DNA from: Roseomonas haemaphysalidis
GTDB taxonomy: Bacteria; Pseudomonadota; Alphaproteobacteria; Acetobacterales; Acetobacteraceae
Reading direction: 5' to 3'
Length of the DNA stretch: 64,000 nucleotides
Assembly: GCF_017355405.1 (NCBI RefSeq)
Contig: NZ_CP061177.1
Span: 3,098,501-3,162,500, forward strand
A model generated the notes under the pieces. It was not told the origin of the DNA. It made no database searches and worked only from the letters and a program-made list of their open reading frames with translations. Every line of letters begins with the position of its first letter. Positions within the stretch are counted from its first letter, which is position 1. This document shows positions 1-10,500 of this stretch, piece after piece. The position numbers were made by a program, and so were the translations under genes.

Positions 1-1
1 C

Positions 2-1282
2 TACGGCACGCCGGAGGACCTGAAGGCCCTGGTCGATGCCGCGCATGGCCACGGCCTCGCGGTCATGCTGGACGTCGTCTACAACCACTTCGGCCCGGCC
101 GGAAACTACTGGGGTGCCATCGCGCCCGTGTTCTTCCACGCCGACAAGAACAACCCCTGGGGCCAGTCCATCGACTTCGAGCGGCCCGAGGTGCGCGACT
201 TCTTCATGGAGAACGCGCTCTACTGGCTGACCGAGTTCCGCTTAGACGGCCTGCGCCTCGATGCCGTGCACGCCATCGACAGCGCCAGCTTCCTGCCCGA
301 GCTGGCCGGCCGCATCCGCGAGGCCACCGCCGGCCGCGAGATCGCGCTGGTGCTGGAAAACGAGCGCAACGACGCCAGCCTGCTGGAGCGCGACTACAGC
401 GCCCAGTGGAACGACGACGTGCACCACTGCCTGCACGTGCTGCTGACCGGCGAGGAGGATTCCTACTACAAGGACTACGCCGGCCAGCCTGCCGCGCTGC
501 TGGCCAAGGCGCTGTCGACCGGCTTCGTGTACCAGGGCGAGGAATCCAAGAACCTCGGCCACGCCCGCGGCAAGCCCAGCGGCCACCTGCCACCCTCGGC
601 CTTCGTCAACGCGCTGCAAACCCACGACCAGGTGGGCAACCGCGCGATGGGCGAGCGCATCGCGCAGCTCGCCCCGCCCGAGGGCGTGCGCGCCGCGCTG
701 ACCCTGCTGCTCCTGTCGCCCCAGGTGCCCATGCTGTTCATGGGCGACGAATGGGCCAGCGAGCGCCCCTTCCAGTTCTTCACCGGCTTCACGGACGACA
801 CGCTGGCCGAGGCGGTGCGCGAAGGCCGCCGCAAGGAATTCGCCGGCTTCAAGGCCTTCGCGGACCCCGAGCACCGCGAGAAGATCCCCGACCCCAACGC
901 CATCGCCACCTTCAACAGCAGCCGCCCCGACCCGTCGGAACGCGCGCTGCCCCGGCACGCGGCCGTGGAAGCGCTGGTGACGCGCCTGCTGGCCGCCCGC
1001 AAGGCGCAGCTCGCCGCGCGCCTGTCCGGCGCCACGAGCCTGGAGGCCGAGGCGCTGGGCGACACGGGCGTGCTGGCCCGCTGGCGGCTGAACGACGGCG
1101 CGGTGCTGACCGTCGCCGCGCAGTTCGGCGAAGACGAGATCGCCCTCGCCGCCCCCACCGGCACCCTGCTGGCGGAATCGCGCGACGGCGTGGCCGAGGC
1201 GGCGGTCCGCGGCACCCTGCCGGGCTTCGCCGCCGCGGGCTGGATCGCCAGCGAGGCGCCGATCGCCGAGACGATCCGATGA
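2..1282 (+). CDS. treZ: Malto-oligosyltrehalose trehalohydrolase, 5' end outside the window
   Basis: The frame is open from the first bases, so the N-terminus (the CBM48-like domain and the start of the barrel) lies upstream. TreZ hydrolyses the bond next to the terminal trehalose of malto-oligosyltrehalose, releasing free trehalose in the cytoplasm. The GH13 conserved regions are visible in order: DVVYNHFGP, GLRLDAVHAI (with the nucleophile Asp), LVLENERND (with the acid Glu) and THDQVGNR. The stop codon overlaps the malQ start as ATGA, so the genes are translationally coupled. treY follows in the same direction. Together they give a glycogen-to-trehalose route. The family call is firm; only the missing 5' part is uncertain. 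Confidence 0.95.
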   Translation, partial: YGTPEDLKALVDAAHGHGLAVMLDVVYNHFGPAGNYWGAIAPVFFHADKNNPWGQSIDFERPEVRDFFMENALYWLTEFRLDGLRLDAVHAIDSASFLPELAGRIREATAGREIALVLENERNDASLLERDYSAQWNDDVHHCLHVLLTGEEDSYYKDYAGQPAALLAKALSTGFVYQGEESKNLGHARGKPSGHLPPSAFVNALQTHDQVGNRAMGERIAQLAPPEGVRAALTLLLLSPQVPMLFMGDEWASERPFQFFTGFTDDTLAEAVREGRRKEFAGFKAFADPEHREKIPDPNAIATFNSSRPDPSERALPRHAAVEALVTRLLAARKAQLAARLSGATSLEAEALGDTGVLARWRLNDGAVLTVAAQFGEDEIALAAPTGTLLAESRDGVAEAAVRGTLPGFAAAGWIASEAPIAETIR

Positions 1283-3318
1283 GCGACGCCGCCCTGCTGC
1301 AACTCGCCCGCGCCGCCGGGCTGATGGCGGAATGGGAGGACGCGGCCGGCAAGTCCCATACGGTCGCGCCGGATGCGCTGCGCGGGCTGCTGGGCGCGCT
1401 GGGCCTGCCGGCCGGCAGCGAGGCGCAGATCAAGGAAAGCCTGGCCGCCCACCGGCACGCCAGCCGCACCGCCCTGCCGCCGCTGGCCACCGCCGAGGCC
1501 GGCACCGCCGTCACCCTGCCGATCCCCCCCGGCCGCTATCGAATCACCACGGCGGACGAGGAACTGGAAGCCGAGGGCACGGCCGAGGCCGCCCCCGGCG
1601 GCGCGCGGCTCACCGCCCCCGCCACCCCGGGCTACTACACGCTGGAAGCCGGCGCGCGGCAGATGGTGCTCGCCGTCGCCCCCGCGCATGGCCACCGCAT
1701 CACCGATGCCGTGCCGGACGGCCGCGCCTGGGGCCTCACCGCGCAGCTGTATTCGCTGCGGCGCGGCTCCGACCAGGGCGTGGGCGACTATGCCGCGCTG
1801 GCCGGGCTGTGCGCCCCGGCGGCGGCACTGGGGGCGGACGCCATCGCCATCAGCCCGGTGCACGCGCAATTCTCCGCCGACCCCAGCCGCTTCAGCCCCT
1901 ACGCCCCCTCGTCCCGCGCGCGGCTGGACGTGCGGCACGCCGACCCGGGCGACATCCTGGGCGCCCCCTTCCCGCCGCCCAGGAAGCTGGCGGCGGAGCT
2001 GGCACGCCTGGAAGCCTTGCCGCTGGTGGACTGGCCCGCCACCGCCCGTGCCCGCCTGGCGCTGCTGCGCGACAGCTTCACTGCGTTCCGCCGCGACGGC
2101 ACGCCCGAAGCCCGCGCCGCCTTCGCGGCCTTCCGTGCCGAGGGCGGCCCGTCCCTGGAGCGCCATGCGCGCTTCGAGGCGCTGCACGCCGCGCAGTTCG
2201 CCGAAGGCCGCTGGCTGTGGCGCGACTGGGCCGCGCCGCTCCGCGACCCGGACAGCCCCGAGGTCGCCGCCTTTGCCGAGGAGCATGCCACGGAGGTCGA
2301 GTACCACGCCTTTCTGCAATGGCTCGCCGATCGCGGCCTGGGCGCCGCGCAGCGCGCCGCGACGGAAGGCGGCATGCGCATCGGACTGATCGCCGACCTC
2401 GCCGTGGGCGTGGATGGCGGCGGCAGCGACGGCTGGGGCCGGCAGGCGGAGATCCTGCAGGGCATCGAGATCGGCGCACCGCCGGATCTGTTCAACGCGC
2501 GCGGGCAGGGCTGGGGCATCACCTCCTTCTCGCCGCAGGGGCTGCGTGCCTCTGGCTTCGCGGGTTTCCGCGAGATGCTGAGCAGCGCGCTGCGCAACGC
2601 CGGCGGCGTGCGGCTGGACCACGTGCTGGGCCTGCGCCGCCTGTGGCTGGTGCCGGAAGGCGCCACGCCCAGGGACGGCGCCTACCTCCGCTATCCGCTG
2701 GATGACCTGCTGCGGCTGGTGGCCCTGGAGTCCCACCTCAACAAGGCCGTGGTGATCGGCGAGGATCTCGGCACCGTGCCCACCGGCTTCCGCCCGAAGC
2801 TGGAAAAGATGGGCCTCGCCGGCATGCGCGTCCTGTGGTTCGAGCGCAACGGCGCCCGCTTCAGCCAGCCGAAGCGCTGGACCCCCACCGCCGTGGCCAT
2901 GACCTCCACCCACGACCTCGCCACCGTGGCCGGCTGGTGGGAAGGCCGCGACATGCAGTGGCGCGAGAAGCTGGACATCCAGCCGCTGGAAACCGAGGAC
3001 AACCGCGCCACGGAGCGCCGCGCGTTGTGGCAGGCGCTGCGCGGCTCCGGCGTTGCCCAGGGCGCGCCGCCCAAGCGGGCCGACGGCGCGGCGGTGGCCG
3101 ACGCGGCGGCGGCGCATATCGGCCGCAGTGCCTGCCACCTGGCCCTGCTGCCGCTGGAAGACGCGCTGGCGGCGGTGGAGCAGCCCAACCTGCCCGGCAC
3201 CACCGACCAGCACCCCAACTGGCGCCGCCGCTTCGAGCAGCCGGTGGAGCGCATGCTGGCCGACCCGGCGGTGGAGCACCGGCTGAAGGGCCTGGCGCGG
3301 GCGCGGCGGGCCGAATAG
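1279..3318 (+). CDS. malQ: 4-alpha-glucanotransferase (amylomaltase, GH77)
   Basis: A 679-residue amylomaltase that moves alpha-1,4-glucan segments between chains, recycling short malto-oligosaccharides. The N-terminal ~130 residues form an accessory region. The GH77 barrel follows, with VRLDHVLGLRRLW (nucleophile Asp), VVIGEDLGTVP (acid/base Glu) and TSTHDLATVAGWW (third carboxylate). The start is the ATG that overlaps the treZ stop by four bases. Lying between treZ and treY, it probably rebuilds longer chains from the short glucans left by TreY and TreZ so that they can be used again; that role is inferred from context. Confidence 0.95.
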   Translation: MSDAALLQLARAAGLMAEWEDAAGKSHTVAPDALRGLLGALGLPAGSEAQIKESLAAHRHASRTALPPLATAEAGTAVTLPIPPGRYRITTADEELEAEGTAEAAPGGARLTAPATPGYYTLEAGARQMVLAVAPAHGHRITDAVPDGRAWGLTAQLYSLRRGSDQGVGDYAALAGLCAPAAALGADAIAISPVHAQFSADPSRFSPYAPSSRARLDVRHADPGDILGAPFPPPRKLAAELARLEALPLVDWPATARARLALLRDSFTAFRRDGTPEARAAFAAFRAEGGPSLERHARFEALHAAQFAEGRWLWRDWAAPLRDPDSPEVAAFAEEHATEVEYHAFLQWLADRGLGAAQRAATEGGMRIGLIADLAVGVDGGGSDGWGRQAEILQGIEIGAPPDLFNARGQGWGITSFSPQGLRASGFAGFREMLSSALRNAGGVRLDHVLGLRRLWLVPEGATPRDGAYLRYPLDDLLRLVALESHLNKAVVIGEDLGTVPTGFRPKLEKMGLAGMRVLWFERNGARFSQPKRWTPTAVAMTSTHDLATVAGWWEGRDMQWREKLDIQPLETEDNRATERRALWQALRGSGVAQGAPPKRADGAAVADAAAAHIGRSACHLALLPLEDALAAVEQPNLPGTTDQHPNWRRRFEQPVERMLADPAVEHRLKGLARARRAE

Positions 3319-3404
3319 CGGATACGCCCGGCGGATAATCCCCGCCGGGCGCAACCGCGAACCGGTCCATGCGTCAAGCATAGGCCGCGCCAGGAGAAAG
3401 CCGC

Positions 3405-6005
3405 ATGACACCGCCCGCCACCACCATCCCGCGGGCTACCGCGCGGCTGCAACTGCACAAGGACTTCACGCTGGACGACGCGGCGGCGACCGTCCCGTAT
3501 TACGCCGCGCTCGGCGTCAGCCACCTCTACGCCTCGCCCATCCTGCAGGCCCGCGCCGGCTCGACCCACGGCTACGACACCGTCAGCCACGAGCGGGTGA
3601 ACCCCGAGCTGGGCGGCGAGGATGCGCTGCGCCGGCTGGTGGCGGAGCTGCGCAAGCACGGCATGGCGCTGCTGCTGGACATCGTGCCCAACCACATGGG
3701 CGTGGGCGGCAACGACAACGCCGTCTGGATGGACGTGCTGGCCCATGGCCCGAACGGCCGCTACAGCAAGTTCTTCGACGTGGACTGGGAAAGCGACGAC
3801 CCGGCCCTGCGCGGCAAGATGCTCGCCCCCTTTCTGGGCCGCCCCTATGGCGAGGCGCTGGCCGAAGGCGAGCTGAAGCTGGCGGAACACGGCCCCACCG
3901 GCCTGGTGCTGGATTACTTCGACAACTGGTTTCCCATCCGCCCCGAGGACGTGGCCGCCGTGCGCGCCGACCTTTCGGCCTATGACAGCGCCACGCCGCA
4001 AGGGCAGGCGCGCATCCACGAACTGCTGGAGCGCCAGCACTTCCGCCTGTCGCACTGGAAGCTGGCGGCGGACGAGATCAACTGGCGCCGCTTCTTCGAC
4101 GTCACCGGCCTCGGCGGCGTGCGGGTCGAGGTGCCAGAGGTGTTCGAGGAAAGTCACGCCGTCATCCTGCGGCTCTACGCCGAAGGGCTGATCGACGGGC
4201 TGCGCATCGACCACGTGGATGGCCTCGCCCAGCCCGGCGCCTATTGCCGCAAGCTGCGCCGCTGCATGGAAACCGCCGCCCGCCAGCGCCCGGCCGACGC
4301 GCCCCGGGTCGAGCCCTACATCATCGTCGAGAAGATCCTGGCGCCGGGCGAGCCCATGCCGGCCGACTGGCGGGTGGACGGCACCAGCGGCTACGACTTC
4401 ATGGACCAGGTCGGCGCCGTGCTGCACGACCCAGCCGGCGAGGCGCCGCTGTCGCTGCTGTGGCAAGAGGTTTCCGGCAGCAACCGCGACTTCCCGGCCG
4501 AGGAGCGCATCGCCCGCCGGCAGATCCTGCGCGACAACCTGGCCGCCGAGCGGGAATCCTGCGCCCGCGCCCTGCACCGCATCGCGCGCTCCAGCCCCAT
4601 GACGCGCGACATCCCGCTGGCCGCCATCCGCCGCGTGCTGACGGAGGTGCTGGTGCACTTCCCCGTTTATCGCACCTATACCCGTGCCGGCCGTGCCACC
4701 TCGCAGGATGCCACCATGCTGGCCCGCGCCGTGGGCCGCGCCCGCGCCAACCTGCCGGACAACGAGCACGCCGTGCTGGACCACCTGCACCAGTGGCTGG
4801 GCGAGGAACGCATCCTCGCCCTGCCGGCGCCCGACCGTGCCCTGCGGCTGGTGGCCCGCGTGCGGTTCCAGCAGTTGTCCTCGCCCACCGCGGCCAAGTC
4901 GGTGGAGGACACCGCCTTCTACCGCTACGGCCGCCTGCTGTCGCGCAACGAGGTCGGCTCGCATCCCGACCAGTTCTCCTTGTCCCCCGCCGGGTTCCAC
5001 GCCGCCTGCGCGGAACGGCAGGCGCTGTATCCCGGCGCGCTGCTCGCCACCGCCACGCACGACCACAAGCGCGGCGAGGACGTGCGGATGCGGCTGGCGG
5101 TGCTGTCCGAGATCGCCGACGAATGGTCCGCCACGCTGCGCGGCTGGATGGCCGAAAGCGCCCCGCTGCGCGAGGAAATGGACAGCGGCCCCGCCCCCGA
5201 GCCGGGCGAGGCGGCGATGCTGTTCCAGATGCTGGTGTCCGCCTGGCCGCTCGGCCTGGAGGCCACCGACCGCGCGGGCATCGAGGGCTTCGCCGAGCGG
5301 CTGGCCGGCTGGCAGCAGAAGGCGATGCGCGAAGCCAAGCGCCGCACCGGCTGGGGCGCGCCGGACGAGGCTTATGAATCCGCCGCCCGCCGGTTCCTCG
5401 ATGCCGTGCTGGCCGATGGCTCGCCGCTGCTCCCGGAGATCGCGGGCTTTGCCGCGCGCATCGCCCCGGCCGGCGCCGCCAAGGGCCTCGCCCAGGCCGC
5501 GCTGCGCTTGACCACGCCGGGCGCCCCCGACCTGTACCAGGGTACGGAATACTGGGACGAAAGCCTGGTGGACCCGGACAACCGCCGCCCCGTCGATTTC
5601 GCCGCGCGGCGCGCCTCGCTGGATACGCCGCTGGCCGATGCCCTGCCGCAGTGGCAGGACGGCGTGGTCAAGCAGGCCATGATCCGCCGCCTGCTGTTGC
5701 TGCGGGCCGAGATGCCGGAGTTGTTCAGCCGGGGCAGCTACCAGCCTGTGGAGGTGGCCGGCCCCCGCGCCGCCGAGGTGCTGGCTTTCCAGCGCCAGGA
5801 TGGCGACCGCGCCGTGCTGGTGGCGGTGCCGCTGCGCGCCGCGCCGGTGCGGGCCGGCACCCTCGGCTTCCCGCCCGGCCATTGGAACGGCACCCGCCTG
5901 GTGCTGCCCGACGCCGGCGCCTGGAAGCCGGTGCTGGGCGACGGGGGCGCCGACCTGGCCGCTTTGGAACAGGGTTTGCCGGTTCTGGTGCTGCGGCGCG
6001 GCTGA
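3405..6005 (+). CDS. treY: Malto-oligosyltrehalose synthase
   Basis: An 866-residue GH13 enzyme that isomerises the reducing-end alpha-1,4 bond of a maltodextrin to alpha,alpha-1,1, making malto-oligosyltrehalose for TreZ. It opens with ARLQLHKDFTLDDA and has the TreY landmarks LLDIVPNHMGV, GLRIDHVDGL, IIVEKIL and ATATHDHKRGEDVR. The ATG is preceded by a good ribosome binding site (AGGAG, about 8 bases upstream). It lies 86 bp after malQ with no clear terminator between, so it may be in the same transcript. The length is usual for the family. Confidence 0.95.
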   Translation: MTPPATTIPRATARLQLHKDFTLDDAAATVPYYAALGVSHLYASPILQARAGSTHGYDTVSHERVNPELGGEDALRRLVAELRKHGMALLLDIVPNHMGVGGNDNAVWMDVLAHGPNGRYSKFFDVDWESDDPALRGKMLAPFLGRPYGEALAEGELKLAEHGPTGLVLDYFDNWFPIRPEDVAAVRADLSAYDSATPQGQARIHELLERQHFRLSHWKLAADEINWRRFFDVTGLGGVRVEVPEVFEESHAVILRLYAEGLIDGLRIDHVDGLAQPGAYCRKLRRCMETAARQRPADAPRVEPYIIVEKILAPGEPMPADWRVDGTSGYDFMDQVGAVLHDPAGEAPLSLLWQEVSGSNRDFPAEERIARRQILRDNLAAERESCARALHRIARSSPMTRDIPLAAIRRVLTEVLVHFPVYRTYTRAGRATSQDATMLARAVGRARANLPDNEHAVLDHLHQWLGEERILALPAPDRALRLVARVRFQQLSSPTAAKSVEDTAFYRYGRLLSRNEVGSHPDQFSLSPAGFHAACAERQALYPGALLATATHDHKRGEDVRMRLAVLSEIADEWSATLRGWMAESAPLREEMDSGPAPEPGEAAMLFQMLVSAWPLGLEATDRAGIEGFAERLAGWQQKAMREAKRRTGWGAPDEAYESAARRFLDAVLADGSPLLPEIAGFAARIAPAGAAKGLAQAALRLTTPGAPDLYQGTEYWDESLVDPDNRRPVDFAARRASLDTPLADALPQWQDGVVKQAMIRRLLLLRAEMPELFSRGSYQPVEVAGPRAAEVLAFQRQDGDRAVLVAVPLRAAPVRAGTLGFPPGHWNGTRLVLPDAGAWKPVLGDGGADLAALEQGLPVLVLRRG

Positions 6006-6347
6006 GAAACGGAAGGGTCGCCGCCGTTGTGCGGCGGCCCGCAACCACCGGTTGCCTGCCACGCCTGAGCTTACTTTCGTGAGATCACTCCTTTGTGAAG
6101 GTCGAGCTTAGGCATAGGAGGGCGTCGTTGCCGCTTACCCAGAGTGTAAGATTTTCCGACGCTTAGCCAAGTTCGTTGCGATATCAATCGCCTTTCCCAC
6201 AGTCCCCTGACGTTCCTTTACAACTCAATACTCGGGAACCCTTTAACCCTTGCACGTTTAACGAGCATAAGCGGCCGACAAATCACCCCTCCGGGGTGGG
6301 CGTCGTCGGCACAGTGTTCAACTGGAACGTGCGGGTCAGGGATCGAT
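6006..6347. other. Intergenic region between treY and the GH8 gene
   Basis: This 342 bp stretch is noticeably richer in AT than its surroundings and has no credible coding frame. It holds a weak hairpin just after treY (6019-6036, six-base arms CGCCGC/GCGGCG, no T run). A perfect inverted repeat lies at 6284-6298 (CACCCC, 3-base loop, GGGGTG), and a short GTTC/GAAC inverted pair at 6316-6328 is close to the GH8 start. It is probably the promoter and regulatory region of the GH8 gene, but I cannot assign a sigma factor or regulator. Confidence 0.5.
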
Positions 6348-7412
6348 ATGCGGGCTGCGCTGTCACGCCGGGGTGTCGTGGGGTTGCTTGCGGGGGCGGC
6401 CGCGCTGGGCGTCGTCCGCAACCCGGGCCATGCCGAGCTGAGCAAGGCGCCGCCGGCGCAGGACCCGGCGGAATACCACAGCTTCCGCGCCCGCTTCATC
6501 TCCGGCGGCCGGGCCATCGACACCGCCAACGGCAACACCTCGCACACCGAGGGTCAGGGCTGGGCCCTGCTGATGGCCGAGGCGCATGACGACCAGCCGA
6601 CCTTCGACCGCCTGCTTGCCTGGACGGCGCGCGAGCTGCGCCGGCCGCAGGACAAGCTGCACGCCTGGCGCTGGATGCCGAACCGCCCCATTCCAGTGGA
6701 AGACCACAACAACGCGGCAGATGGCGACATCTTCATCGCCTGGGCGCTGCTGCGCGCCGCGCGCCGCTGGCAGCGGCCGGAGCTGGCGGAGCGTGCGCAG
6801 GCCATCTGCGCCGACCTGGAACGCCTGTGCGTGCGCGAGATGGATGGCCGCACGCTGCTGCTGCCCGCCGCCTTCGGCTTCGAGCAGCGCGACCACCTGG
6901 TGGTGAACCCCTCCTACTACGTGTTTCCCGCCTTTGTGGATTTCGCCGCGCTGCGCGGCCCAGGATCGCCCTGGATGCGCCTGCACCGCGACGGGCTGCT
7001 GCTGATGCGCGAAGCCCGCTTCGGCCGCTGGGGCCTGCCGGCCGACTGGGTGCGGCTGCCGCGCAGCGGCGCCCGCGTTGCCCCCGCGCCCGGCTGGGTG
7101 CCCCGCTTTTCCTACGACGCCGTGCGCGTGCCGCTGTACCTGGCCTGGGCCGGCCTGGGGATGGAGCCCGCGGCGCGCGCCGCCGCCGCCTTCTTCACCC
7201 AGCCCGGCACCCCCGCCTGGACCGAGTTCCAGGGCGACAAGCTGGCCCCTTATGCCGTGAACAGCGGCCAGCGCGCCGTGGCGCTGCTGGCCGCCTCCCC
7301 CGGCCAGGTCACGGCGCTGCCATCCGTGTCCGAAGCGCAGGATTATTACAGCGCCGCCCTGACCCTGCTGACCCGCATGGCGGCAAACGAACGGCTGCCT
7401 CTCCTAACCTGA
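6348..7412 (+). CDS. Exported glycoside hydrolase family 8 (endoglucanase/BcsZ-like)
   Basis: A 354-residue GH8 protein. GH8 enzymes cut beta-1,4-glucans such as cellulose, chitosan or xylan by inversion. The N-terminus SRRGVVGLLAGAAALG looks like a twin-arginine signal, suggesting folded export to the periplasm. The usual catalytic Glu is in HTEGQGW (E68) and the Asp-rich catalytic motif is ADGD (D125-D127), both intact. No bcsA or bcsB lies nearby, so a cellulose-synthesis role (BcsZ) is not shown and another beta-glucan is possible. The following genes encode a hybrid kinase, a response regulator and an HD-GYP protein on the same strand. This is suggestive because cyclic di-GMP often controls exopolysaccharide. 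Confidence 0.85.
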   Translation: MRAALSRRGVVGLLAGAAALGVVRNPGHAELSKAPPAQDPAEYHSFRARFISGGRAIDTANGNTSHTEGQGWALLMAEAHDDQPTFDRLLAWTARELRRPQDKLHAWRWMPNRPIPVEDHNNAADGDIFIAWALLRAARRWQRPELAERAQAICADLERLCVREMDGRTLLLPAAFGFEQRDHLVVNPSYYVFPAFVDFAALRGPGSPWMRLHRDGLLLMREARFGRWGLPADWVRLPRSGARVAPAPGWVPRFSYDAVRVPLYLAWAGLGMEPAARAAAAFFTQPGTPAWTEFQGDKLAPYAVNSGQRAVALLAASPGQVTALPSVSEAQDYYSAALTLLTRMAANERLPLLT

Positions 7413-7547
7413 CAAAAAACAGCTCGGCCCTGGCTTGTGCCGGCGTCCCACGCCGGCGCAAGCTCGCCCCAGCACCATGCATCACCCCGCGCCCGCTCCC
7501 TGCCCCGCCGCGGCCCCCGCCCGTCCAGCCGGCGCGGGCCGCCAGGC

Positions 7548-10500
7548 ATGAGCGTGCCTGCCGCCACGCCCGGCCACGCCGCCGGCGAGCCCGCCTTTTC
7601 GCGCCGCCTCGGCGCCGTGATGCTGGCCACCATGCTGGCGGTGCTGGGCGGCGGCGTCGCGCTGTCGCTGGCCATCGACCGCCAAGCCACGGAGCAACAG
7701 GTGCTGCACGCCACCGGCGTGCTGGCCGAGACCATCGGCGCCCAGGCCGGCGCGCTGGTGGGCGGGCTGGAACAGGCGCTGCTCGGCATCAACCACCTGG
7801 CCGGCTCCGGCGTGTCCGCCACCACCCTGGCCGCCACCATGGCCACACGGGAAAACGTGTTGCCGGACGGCGTGGTGCTGGCCGTGGTGGACAGCGCGGC
7901 CAACCCGGTGCTGGCCACCGCCGCCGGCCGGCGCCGCATGGCGGGCCTGCAATCGGGCGTGCTGGCGCGCGCGCTGGGTGCCATGGGGCCGGTGCCGGTC
8001 GGCCAGCTGACCTACCTGCCGCCCATCCGCAGCGTCGCTGGCTCCGTCCTGCCGCTGGCCGAGCGGCTGGAAGACGGCCGCATCGCCGTCGCCCTGCTGC
8101 CGCTGCGGCTGATGGAAGGCTTCTACGCCCGGCTCGGTCTGGGTTCCGGTGCCGCCGTGGCGCTGCTGGACGAATCCGGCCGCCTGCTCAGCCGCATGCC
8201 CCCGGTGCCGGTGGAGATGGTGGGCGAGCCGCTGCCCCGCGCCCTGCCCATCGCCGGCCTGCTGGCGCGCGGCGAGGGCTGGACCGGGCTCTACGTGTCC
8301 AACGCCGACGGCATCCCGCGCTACACCGCGATGCGCCCGGTGCCCGGCCAGCCGCTGGCGGTCGCCGTCGGTGTGCGCGACAGCGAGGCCCTGGCGCAAT
8401 GGCGCCGCCGCGCCTGGCTGGCCAGCTCGCTCACCGTGCTGGCCATTCTCGCATCCGGCGGCGGCCTGCTGCTGGTGGGGCGCGAAGCGCGGCGGCGGCT
8501 GGACGCGCAGGCCTCCGCCTCGGCGCGGCTGGAACTGCTGGCGCGTGGCTCGGCCGGCATTGCCGCCATGGCGGAGCTGCCGGCGCTGCTCGGCCATGTG
8601 GGCCGCATGGCGCGGGAAACCCTGGCCGTGCCCTACGCCTGCATCGCGCTGCACGGCGCGGCGCGCGACGGCGGCCAGCACGCCGTCAGCCTGGCGCCCG
8701 CCGGCGGCTGGTTCCGCCCGCACAACGCCTGGCACCGCGCCCCGGACGAGCGCCACCGCCTGCCGCCCCGGCCGCCCGGCCAGCAACCGGCCGGGGAGCC
8801 GCCCCCCGCCCTGCTGTCCACGCTGGAGCAATGGGCCACCGACCCGGCGCTGGCCGCCGCCGCCCTCGGCCCCCGGCTGTTTCCGGCCGAGCCCCTGGCC
8901 GGGCTGCCCGCCCGCGCCGCCATCGCGCTGCGCGACGAGCAGGGGCGCCCGCTGGGCGTGCTGGCCGTGGCGCGCGCCGACGACACCGGCTTCTCGGCCG
9001 ACGACGCGGCGATGCTGTCGCAGCTTGGCCGCATGGCCGGCATCGCCATCCGCAACCGCGCCCTGATCGCCGGCATGCAGCGCGCCGCCGAGGAAGCCTC
9101 CAGCGCGCGCGAGCGGATCGAGCGGCTGCTCGAATCGGTCAGCGACGGCTTCATCGCGCTGGATGCCAACTGGCACATCACCTACGCCAACGCCGCCGCG
9201 CTGCGGCTGGTGCGCCGCCGCCACGACCGCCTGGTGGGCCGTTCGCTGTGGGACATGTACCCGGTGCTGGTGGAGCTGGAAGCCTTCGAGCAGTTGCAGG
9301 CCGTCGCCTCGCTCGGCCAGCCGCGCGAGTTCGAGCAGCACTTCGCCGGCGCCCCCGGCCGCTGGTTCCAGTGCTACGCCTTCACCGCCGCCGACGGCGT
9401 GGCGGTGTTCTTTCGCGATGTCACGGAAACCCGCCACACGCAGGAGCTGATGCGCGCCAGCCAGCGCATGGAGGCGGTGGGCCAGCTCACCGGCAGCGTG
9501 GCGCACGACTTCAACAACCTGCTCGCCGTGATCATGGGAAACGCGGAGATGCTGGAAGACACGCTGGACCCGGCGGACCAGGAAAACCGCCACGCCGCCT
9601 GGCTGATCCGCGATGCCGGCGACCGCGGCGCGGCCCTGGTGCGCCGCCTGCTGGCCTTCGCCAGCCACCAGCCGCAGGCGGTGCAGGTGGTGGTGCCCGA
9701 AACCCTGCTGGAAGGGCTGCTGCCGCTGCTGCGCCGCTCGGTGGGCGACAAGGTGCGGCTGCTGCTGACGCGGCACGAGGCGCTGCCCCGCCTGCTGCTG
9801 GACCCCGGCCAGGCCGAGAATGCCCTGCTCAACCTGGCCATCAACGCGCGCGACGCGATGCCCGACGGCGGCACCCTGACCATCGCCCTGGCCCCCGCCG
9901 AGCTGGATGAGCCGGAGTTGGAAGGCTTTCCCGTCGCCCGCCCGGGCCGCTTTCTGCGCCTTTCCGTGACCGACACCGGCTCCGGCATGACGCCTGAGGT
10001 GCTGGCCCGCGCCGCCGAGCCGTTCTTTTCCACCAAGGCGGATGGCCGCGGCTCCGGACTCGGCCTCGCCTCCGTGTACAGCTTCGTGCGGCAAAGCGGC
10101 GGCGTGCTGCGGCTGGAAAGCCAGCCCGGCGAGGGCACGTGCGTGACCATGCTGCTGCCGGCCGACCCCGCCATCCCGCCCGCCGCGCCGGTGCCGGCGG
10201 AGCTGGCGCCCGTCCCCACGCCGCAGCATGGCGGCAGCGAGCACGTGCTGCTGGTGGAGGACGAGGCCTCGCTGCGGCACAACCTGACGCAGCAGCTGTC
10301 GCGCCTGGGCTACCACGTCACCGCGCTGGCCTGCGGCCCGTCGGCGATGGCGGCGCTGCGCGACGGGCTGCGGCCGGACCTCATGCTGCTGGACGTGATC
10401 CTGCCCGGCGGCATCAGTGGCCCGCGCCTGGCGGGGCTGGCGCGCCAGCACGTGCCGGACCTGCCGGTGCTGCTGATGTCCGGCTACGCTCTGGCCGCCG

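Noticed and set aside
475..3411. Long open frame on the minus strand across treZ and malQ
   Set aside because: It is antisense to two clearly recognised genes and has the composition produced by high GC; no domain is recognised in it.
2691..6062. 1123-residue open frame on the minus strand across malQ/treY
   Set aside because: Antisense to treY; a high-GC artefact.
6316..6328. GTTC/GAAC inverted pair as a lux-type or SOS box
   Set aside because: Arms are only 4-5 bases and the spacing is N5, which does not match the direct-repeat LexA box or a lux box.
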